Positions 58,487-64,000 of a stretch of DNA of 64,000 nt are shown here, piece after piece. A program made the translations under genes and the position numbers. The notes beneath the pieces were generated by a model, which saw only the letters and a program-made list of their open reading frames with translations, was not told where the DNA came from and did not search any database. The first letter of the stretch is position 1, and each line of letters starts with the position of its first letter. The DNA comes from Archangium violaceum (lineage in GTDB: Bacteria > Myxococcota > Myxococcia > Myxococcales > Myxococcaceae), in NCBI RefSeq assembly GCF_016887565.1, contig NZ_CP069396.1, forward strand, positions 2,631,001 through 2,695,000, written 5' to 3'.

Positions 58487-60118
58487 CTAGGGGGAGGGGA
58501 CGCGGCGCCGGGTGAAGGCCGGCGTACGGACCAGGGACTCGAAGGCGGCGGCGAGGGTGCGCTCGCCCGCGCGCAACTGGCTCCGCATGGACTCCAGCGA
58601 CTGGAGATCGCCGTCGAGCGAGTCGCGCCCCAGGCCATACCGGAACACCTGCAGCGCGAGGCAGTCCGCCACGCTGTCATCCCCGGCGAGCTGGCGTGCG
58701 AGCTGCGCTCCTCCGGTGAAGGAGAACGTGTTGCCCGCCAGGACGACCGAGCCGCTCGCGTCCACGGTCCGCCCGTTCTCCCGCGTCCGGTGTCCGCCGA
58801 GACCGTCGAAGTCCTCCAGGCCGAAGCCGATGGGATCGATCTGCCGGTGGCAGCCGCTGCACATGGGGTCTCGCGTATGCGCCGCGGTGCGCTCGCGGGT
58901 GGTGCTGTCGGGACGGGGCTCGGGCGGGACGGTCACCACGTCCGGTGGCGGAGGAGGGATGTAGATGCACAGCAGGCGGTCCAGCACGAACTTGCCGCGC
59001 CGGATGGGGGAGCCGGAGTCGAAGGTGGAGTACGTGGCCAGGAGGCTGGCCTGGGTGAGGATGCCCGCGCGCTGCGAGGGCAGCGGCACCCGCGAGAAGC
59101 TCGTGCCCGGGCGCTGCGTCAGGCCGTAGAACTCCGCCATCCGGTCGTCCGCGAGGGTGTAGTCTGCGGCGAGCAGCGCCCGCAGGCTGCCCTTCTCGTT
59201 GGCCAGGACGTGGTCGATGAACGCGTCCATCTCCCCTTGCATGGACTCGCGCAGCGAGGTGTCGAACTGGGGGAAGACGAGGTTGTTCTTGTTGAGCGAG
59301 CCCACCTTCGTCAGCCCCAGCCACTCCACCACGAAGCGGTGGAGGTGCTTGCGCGCGGCGGGCGTGCCGACCAGCCGGCGCACCTGACGCACGCGCTCCT
59401 CGCCGTCCGCGAGCGCGCCCGACCCGGCCGCCGAGAGCAGCGCGGCGTCCGGCGGGCCGGCCGTCACGAGGTAGGAGAGGGCGGAGGCCACCTCGTGGGG
59501 CGTCAGCTCCACCACCGCGCCGGGGCTGGCTCCGGTGGGACCGAGCTCGCCGCGGTACAGGAACGAGGCGGAGGAGAACATGCCCTGCAGCACCAGCTCC
59601 ACGCCGTCGCGGAACGTGCCGCCGTCGCGGCCCGCCGTGTAGAGCGCGAGCAGATCGCTCCGCTCCTCGTCGGTGAGGGGCCGGCGGAAGGCGCGCGCGC
59701 CCACGGCCGCGATGAGGTCTCGCGCACAGTCCTGCTCCGCCTGCCCGGACTTGCAGGTGTGGAGCGTGGACAGGTCCTCCACGGCCTGCCTGGCGAGCGC
59801 GGCGGCCGCCGTGTCCACCTGGTCCAGGAGCAGCGCGGAGACCTGCAGCTTGTCGTGCGTGGAGAAGCCGAGCACGGTGTCCTCGGCGGCGAAGCTCTGC
59901 CCCACGGTGACGGGCCTGCCCAGCACCGCCGAGGCGGTGTTGTCGTACTCCGCACGCGTCAGCCGGCGGACGCGCGTCGGAGCGGGCTCCTCGTTCGCGG
60001 TGGGGGGCTGCCCCGCATCGGGCTTCTCTTCGACCTTGGGGGGCGGGCTCGTGCAGCCAGCGGCCAGGGCGCCCAGGAGCAGGGTGAGTGGAAGGTGAAG
60101 GGTGCCGGCTTTGCGCAC
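58487..60118 (-). CDS. DUF1592-type lipoprotein with c-type heme motif
   Basis: 543 residues. Lipobox 'LAAGC' with Cys at 22. The domains DUF1587-1595-1592-1588-1585 are present in order ('RLTRAEYDNTASAVLG', 'GARAFRRPLTDEERSDLLALY', 'MCSGCHRQIDPIGFGLEDFD', 'VFRYGLGR'). MCSGCH is a CXXCH heme site. It is exported through Sec and paired with the DUF1552 protein. Such pairs are thought to act on extracellular substrates in an oxidative or hydrolytic step, which is unproven. Confidence 0.92.
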   Translation of the reverse strand: MRKAGTLHLPLTLLLGALAAGCTSPPPKVEEKPDAGQPPTANEEPAPTRVRRLTRAEYDNTASAVLGRPVTVGQSFAAEDTVLGFSTHDKLQVSALLLDQVDTAAAALARQAVEDLSTLHTCKSGQAEQDCARDLIAAVGARAFRRPLTDEERSDLLALYTAGRDGGTFRDGVELVLQGMFSSASFLYRGELGPTGASPGAVVELTPHEVASALSYLVTAGPPDAALLSAAGSGALADGEERVRQVRRLVGTPAARKHLHRFVVEWLGLTKVGSLNKNNLVFPQFDTSLRESMQGEMDAFIDHVLANEKGSLRALLAADYTLADDRMAEFYGLTQRPGTSFSRVPLPSQRAGILTQASLLATYSTFDSGSPIRRGKFVLDRLLCIYIPPPPPDVVTVPPEPRPDSTTRERTAAHTRDPMCSGCHRQIDPIGFGLEDFDGLGGHRTRENGRTVDASGSVVLAGNTFSFTGGAQLARQLAGDDSVADCLALQVFRYGLGRDSLDGDLQSLESMRSQLRAGERTLAAAFESLVRTPAFTRRRVPSP

Positions 60119-60216
60119 GAGATGGATCCCCCGGGTGAACAGCAGGGGGAATCCTGCAATAACCGGAATACAAGATCAACACTCATGAGCACATCAATGA
60201 CTGACGGCCGAGGGGC

Positions 60217-60426
60217 TCAGCCCCTCCACCAGCTGAAGTCGAGCGGCTTGCCCGTCTCCAGGAGGGTCTTGAGGCTGCTGAGGATGGCCTGCCATCCGCC
60301 GGTGACTTGCTGGAGCCCCTTGCTGCCCGGCTCGAAGCCCTCGTGCGTGACGACGAGGCGCAGCACCGTGGGGGTCTGCTCGATGGTGGCGATGTAGCTG
60401 ACGTGCACGAACTGAGGCTTATCCAT
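60217..60426 (-). pseudogene. AHSA1/SRPBCC protein with internal deletion
   Basis: 69 residues. It begins 'MDKPQFVHVSYIATI', a normal AHSA1 N-terminus, then jumps to 'LRLVVTHEGFEPGSK' and 'GGWQAILSSLKTLLETGKPL', the normal C-terminus. About 70-80 residues of the ligand-binding cavity between them are missing, with frame kept. It overlaps the ArsR gene by 8 bp, the common ArsR-AHSA1 operon order. The short product may be unfolded. Confidence 0.75.
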
Positions 60427-60745
60427 CCTTCTTCTCCTGGCTGTCTTCCAACGCTTCCTTCAAGGCGCTGAGCGCCCGCAGCCGTTCGCGATCGAACTTC
60501 CCGATCCACCGCTCGTAGATGTCGTGAATGGGCGCGGGGTTGAGGTAGTGGAGCTTCTCGCGACCCCGCCAGACGGTGACGACGAGCTGGGCGGTCTCCA
60601 GCACCACCAGGTGCTTGGTGACCGCCTGCCGCGTCATCGAGAGGTGCTCACACAACTGGTTCAACGTCTGCCCGTTCTCCACGTGCAGACGATCGAGCAG
60701 CTCCCGCCGGGTGGGGTCCGCAAGCGCCTTGAAGACCTCATCCAT
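60419..60745 (-). CDS. ArsR-family HTH regulator
   Basis: 108 residues. Winged helix with 'VFKALADPTRRELLDRLHVE' and 'LCEHLSMTRQAVTKHLVVLE'. There is no metal-binding ELCVC, so it belongs to the non-metal ArsR subgroup that usually controls a downstream AHSA1/SRPBCC gene. That partner here is deleted internally. The start at 60745 sits at a run of short repeats with weak RBS. Confidence 0.9.
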   Translation of the reverse strand: MDEVFKALADPTRRELLDRLHVENGQTLNQLCEHLSMTRQAVTKHLVVLETAQLVVTVWRGREKLHYLNPAPIHDIYERWIGKFDRERLRALSALKEALEDSQEKKDG

Positions 60746-60777
60746 ACCGACACCATATGCAACCTGGAGGTTGCATG

Positions 60778-61386
60778 TCAAGGATGGGCGCCGAGATGCT
60801 CCGTGACCCATGTGGAGATTTCCGCCGCGCGGTCGCGGGCGAACATGTGGTCGCCGCCAGCGAGCACCCGCAGCCGGGCCCTGGGCAGCAGTTGCTCGAG
60901 ACGATGGCCGACCGCCACGGGGCTGATGGGATCGGCATCGCCCCAGAGGAGCAGCGTCGGGATGGAGATGCGGTGGAGCTCCGCCGAGAGATCCGTCCGG
61001 TCGGAGAGGATCCACTCCGCGGCCTTCGGGTATTCCGCGCGATAGGACGCGCGCCAATCGCTTGCGCCGTGGCTCGCCACATCGATGCCGCCGGAGGTCG
61101 CCGTCAGGATCAGATGGCTGATGCGCTCCGGATGGGCGAGTGCCAGCCGCACGGCGACGACGCCGCCCATCGATTGCGCCACGACCACACTTGGGCTCTC
61201 CAGCCTGCTGGCGGCATGCGCCACCGCATCGTCCAGGCTCTGGAGCCCCGGCTCATGCGGCTCGTGACCGAGACCCGGCCAGCTCAGATAGGTCTTGCGC
61301 CAGCTCGCCGGCAACAACGCGCCGAGCGGATGCCAGAAGGATGCGGCGCCGCCGGCGCCGGGCAGGAACAGGACGTGGTGGTTCAT
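60778..61386 (-). CDS. Alpha/beta hydrolase
   Basis: About 202 residues. Oxyanion region 'LPGAGGAASFWHPLG', nucleophile in 'VAQSMGGVVAVRLA' (QSMGG), Asp in 'LLLWGDADPISP' and His in 'VLAGGDHMFAR' complete the triad. Substrate unknown; the esterase/carboxylase-like group is broad. ATG 61386 has better RBS spacing than 61395. It lies between the ArsR and the DMT transporter genes in the same direction. Confidence 0.9.
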   Translation of the reverse strand: MNHHVLFLPGAGGAASFWHPLGALLPASWRKTYLSWPGLGHEPHEPGLQSLDDAVAHAASRLESPSVVVAQSMGGVVAVRLALAHPERISHLILTATSGGIDVASHGASDWRASYRAEYPKAAEWILSDRTDLSAELHRISIPTLLLWGDADPISPVAVGHRLEQLLPRARLRVLAGGDHMFARDRAAEISTWVTEHLGAHP

Positions 61387-61419
61387 GTCCACCATCCTCG
61401 CCAGGGAAGGGCCGCTTCT

Positions 61420-62340
61420 TCAACGAGACTGAAGCCATCGCCGGAACCAGGCTTCGCCACTCACCAGGGTGATGCCCAGCAGCACCAGCACGGCGCCCCC
61501 GACGAAGTTCAGGGACAAGGGCTCATCGAGAATCAGCACACCCATGCTCACGCCGAACAGCGGGGTCATGAAGGAGAACACCGCCAGGTTCGAGGCCAGA
61601 TAGCGGCGTAACAGCCAGAACCAGATGAGATAGCTGACGAAGGAGACCACCACCCCCTGGAACAGCACGCTGGCAACCGCCCGGGGCGTCAGTGCGACAT
61701 GGCCGACCTGTCCGTTCATGACGGCGATCAGCAGCAACAGCACGAAGGCGACCGCGAGCTGGTAGAACAGCGTCAGGCTCGGCGGTGCCTCCGACAACTT
61801 CGAGCCACGTATCACCACGGTGGTGGCTCCCCAGGCCATGCCCGCCATGAGCCCCATGGCATCGCCCAGCAGCATCCGCGAATCCATGTTGGCCAGGGAG
61901 ATGCCACCACCAAAAGCCACCGCGATGCCGACGAAGCACAGGCCGATCCCCAGCCATTGCAGCCGGCGCAGACGCTCGCTGGGCAGGAGCAGGTGCAGCC
62001 CCAGGGCGGAGAAGATCGGCGAGGTGTAGAGGAACACCGCGATGTGCCCGGCGGTGGTGCGTTCCAGCCCCAGGGCGATCAGCAGGAACTCCAGGGCGAA
62101 CAGCACCCCGGAGAGCAGGCCCGCGGGCAAGGTCCCCTGACGGAGTCCCTCCCAGCCGCCGCGCCAGAACATCAGCAGGGCCACCAGCAACGCGGCGATG
62201 CCGGAGCGCGCCGACGCCTGCACGATGGGCGCGATGTCCGCCGCCGCCAGTTTGATCGCCACCTGCTGCAGACCCCAGGTCATGCAGAGGGCGATCATCA
62301 GTTGGAACGAGAAGGCATCGGCACCACGTCGCTCGTTCAT
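61420..62340 (-). CDS. EamA/DMT-superfamily transporter
   Basis: 306 residues, ten predicted TM helices in two EamA repeats ('GIAALLVALLMFW', 'FLYTSPIFSALGLHLLL', 'GDAMGLMAGMAWGATTVVIRG', 'FSFMTPLFGVSMGVLILDEPLS'). The family exports amino acids or metabolites across the inner membrane. It is divergent from the methyltransferase-like gene and ends 33 bp before the hydrolase start. Confidence 0.93.
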   Translation of the reverse strand: MNERRGADAFSFQLMIALCMTWGLQQVAIKLAAADIAPIVQASARSGIAALLVALLMFWRGGWEGLRQGTLPAGLLSGVLFALEFLLIALGLERTTAGHIAVFLYTSPIFSALGLHLLLPSERLRRLQWLGIGLCFVGIAVAFGGGISLANMDSRMLLGDAMGLMAGMAWGATTVVIRGSKLSEAPPSLTLFYQLAVAFVLLLLIAVMNGQVGHVALTPRAVASVLFQGVVVSFVSYLIWFWLLRRYLASNLAVFSFMTPLFGVSMGVLILDEPLSLNFVGGAVLVLLGITLVSGEAWFRRWLQSR

Positions 62341-62521
62341 GGCGCGGCTCCAGCGGCACGCACGCCGTCAGGCGATTCAAGAAGGACGACCGAGCGGAGT
62401 ACGGGCAGTGGCATGGAGGTGTTTCGGCGGGCAGGCAGGCGTGAGGCGTGCGGAGAACCGCGCCCCTCGGTACAACGTCGGCGGGTTCTGGTCGATCCTG
62501 TTCTTGCTGGTCGAGACTGAA

Positions 62522-63496
62522 ATGGGAGCGCACACACATATGCTGGACACACTCTGGAGCCACTACCGCGCCGGGGGCCTCGAGGCGGCCGCCAGCGTTG
62601 CCGGGCCTTCGCCGGAGGGGCTCCTCTATCTGGCGATGCTCGCCTTCGCGGATGAGCGCCACGCCGAGGCCGCCACCTTCGCCGCCCGCGCCGCACAGGC
62701 CGCTCCGGCGGACCCGCTCTTCCCCGCGGCCGCGGCCTACCTCGCGCGGGTGGCCCGGGAGGGCAAGCGCAACGTCTACGTCTCGGCGGAAGGCTTTGGC
62801 GCCTTCATTCGCGGTGGCGGCAACGTCGCCCTCTACCGGGAGACGAGCCGGGCGTTGGCCCGGCATTACCCGGGCGAGCCGTTCGAGCTCCTCGACATCG
62901 GCGTCGGTGATGGACTGGCGCTGCTACCCGCACTGACGCCAGCGGTGCGGAGGGTGACCCTGGTGGAGCCGGCGGCGCCGCTGCTCGAACGCACCTCGGC
63001 GGAGCTCGTCGCGCGCGGTGTGAGCCATGAGCCCTTCTCCGGGCGCTTGCAGGAGCTCATCGCCAGTCCCGGAGGGGAGACGCGGCGCTGGGCCGTGGCG
63101 CAGGCCACCTTCAGCCTTCATTCCATTCCACCGGCCGAGCGGCTCGGGCCGTTGGGCTGGCTGCGTGCCCACTGCGACACACTGCTGGTGGCCGAGTTCG
63201 ACGCGCCCCTCATGGACGAGCCGCTGAAGCCGGACGTCATCCGGCATGTGTTCGGCCGCTACCGCGAGGGATTGTCCGAATACTCCGGCTCCGACTTCGA
63301 GACGGTGACGCAGGGCTTCCTGATGCCGGTGTTCTTCGGGTACGTGGACCGCGGCGCCACACGTACCACCTTCGAGCAACCCGTGAACGGCTGGGAGGCC
63401 CAGCTACGAGAGGCGGGCTTCGCGCGTGTGGACCGGCAGCTGTTGTACCCCTACTGGTGGGCTCCTGCCTGGCTGCTCGTGGCGCACGCGCGGTGA
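62522..63496 (+). CDS. SAM-methyltransferase-like protein with N-terminal helical repeats
   Basis: 324 residues. Residues ~1-90 are TPR-like helices ('LDTLWSHYRAGGLEAAASVA'). The SAM-binding loop is at about 125: 'FELLDIGVGDGLALLPAL', then 'VTLVEPAAPLLERTSAEL'. The later part ('WAVAQATFSLHSIPPAERLG') also fits class I methyltransferases. Starts at ATG 62522 or 62540. Substrate unknown. Confidence 0.8.
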   Translation: MGAHTHMLDTLWSHYRAGGLEAAASVAGPSPEGLLYLAMLAFADERHAEAATFAARAAQAAPADPLFPAAAAYLARVAREGKRNVYVSAEGFGAFIRGGGNVALYRETSRALARHYPGEPFELLDIGVGDGLALLPALTPAVRRVTLVEPAAPLLERTSAELVARGVSHEPFSGRLQELIASPGGETRRWAVAQATFSLHSIPPAERLGPLGWLRAHCDTLLVAEFDAPLMDEPLKPDVIRHVFGRYREGLSEYSGSDFETVTQGFLMPVFFGYVDRGATRTTFEQPVNGWEAQLREAGFARVDRQLLYPYWWAPAWLLVAHAR

Positions 63497-63512
63497 CAGG
63501 AGCCGCCAGTCC

Positions 63513-64000
63513 TCACTGATCGTCGCAGGGCGTGCCCAGCCGGACGCCGGTGTAGGGCCCCAGCTCGTTGTAGATGAGCGGCAGGTTGTCGGAGACGGGA
63601 ACCACGCGCAGCTCGAGCCGCTTCTTGTTCTGGATCCACATCGAGGGCTTCTGCTGGTCCACCACGAGCCGGAGGTCTCCCTTCTTCGTGGAGAAGATCT
63701 GCCCCTCCGAGTCGGAGACGAGGTTGACCATCTCCTGGAGCTTGAGATTGCCCTTGGGCCCGATGGACACCCGGAAGCGCTTCTGGTCCTCGGGATGGAA
63801 GCCCCGCTCGACCAGGTAGTAGATGCCCTTGCTGTCGCGCAGCAGCGCGTAGGGCACGAACTTCTGAGGGTTCGCCTCGAACGCAGCGGCCAGGAGCAGC
63901 TCTCCGGCCTTCTCGGACTCGACGAAGGTGAAGGGGATGGTCCGCTCGCCGCATCGGACCGCGCAGTCCCCCTTCTCCTTTTCCACGATGACCTTCGAGT
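63513..64000 (-). CDS. Hypothetical protein, 5' end outside the window
   Basis: At least 162 residues; the frame is open to the window edge, and the internal GTG at 63986 is probably not the true start ('SKVIVEKEKGD' continues upstream). Visible strands such as 'TIPFTFVESEKAGELLLAAAFE' and 'GIYYLVERGFHPEDQKRFRVS' suggest a beta-rich soluble protein. No family recognised. It converges with the methyltransferase-like gene. Confidence 0.65.
   Translation of the reverse strand, partial: SKVIVEKEKGDCAVRCGERTIPFTFVESEKAGELLLAAAFEANPQKFVPYALLRDSKGIYYLVERGFHPEDQKRFRVSIGPKGNLKLQEMVNLVSDSEGQIFSTKKGDLRLVVDQQKPSMWIQNKKRLELRVVPVSDNLPLIYNELGPYTGVRLGTPCDDQ

Overview
The window looks like an accessory stretch of a large, GC-rich myxobacterial chromosome (Cystobacterineae such as Archangium, Cystobacter or Melittangium). 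The evidence is a sigma factor of the myxobacteria-restricted gmx1 type overlapping a Ser/Thr kinase with TPRs, a broken DUF5953 gene, many lipoproteins and secreted lytic enzymes, strong codon bias towards G/C, and many eroded gene ends. No complete tRNA or rRNA gene was found. Gene order mixes both strands in small operons of two to four genes.

Layout. 0-5.1 kb: GNAT acetyltransferase, a three-gene operon (membrane protein, TPR membrane protein, AAA+ ATPase), a GST and a LysR regulator. 5.2-10.2 kb: a second GST divergent from that LysR, a beta-helix-like secreted protein, a second LysR divergent from a DUF1330 protein, and a helical-toroid-like protein. 10.3-18.4 kb is a cell-wall/chitin-lytic block: GH18 chitinase with a ricin-type lectin, a lipoprotein joining M23 peptidase, GH25 lysozyme and 13 wall-binding repeats, two small lipoproteins, an SNF2 helicase stump and a PG-binding/NlpC-like protein. 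18.5-20.6 kb encodes a protein whose N-terminus resembles domain I of Cry delta-endotoxins. 20.9-24.9 kb is the sigma factor/kinase pair. 25.7-31.4 kb is bounded by two identical 48-bp direct repeats and carries a Fur-box-controlled, cysteine-poor ribosomal protein S4, an SDR, a LysR and an S9 peptidase. 31.5-39.5 kb: GNAT, a kinase-lobe-like membrane protein, a membrane-anchored trehalose-phosphate synthase and a large GH with lectin domains.

39.7-49.5 kb is the most mobile part. It holds a low-GC MOSC gene abutting a transporter stump, two 195-bp copies of an IS91-family end (40.97 and 48.34 kb), 37 perfect copies of a 10-bp repeat, three eroded gene ends, and between the IS ends a two-gene module: a calcineurin-like metallophosphoesterase overlapping a 1,566-residue trypsin-nSTAND-WD40-like protein. 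That module is a good candidate for a conflict or defence system. 49.6-64 kb returns to stable-looking genes: SUV3-like helicase, asparagine synthetase plus an alcohol-dehydrogenase-like partner, a caspase/legumain-like lipoprotein translationally coupled to an S51 peptidase, a DUF1552/DUF1592 pair, an ArsR regulator with a deleted AHSA1 partner, a hydrolase, a DMT exporter, a methyltransferase-like protein and one gene cut by the window edge.

All functional calls rest on reading motifs and family resemblance by eye; no database search was possible.
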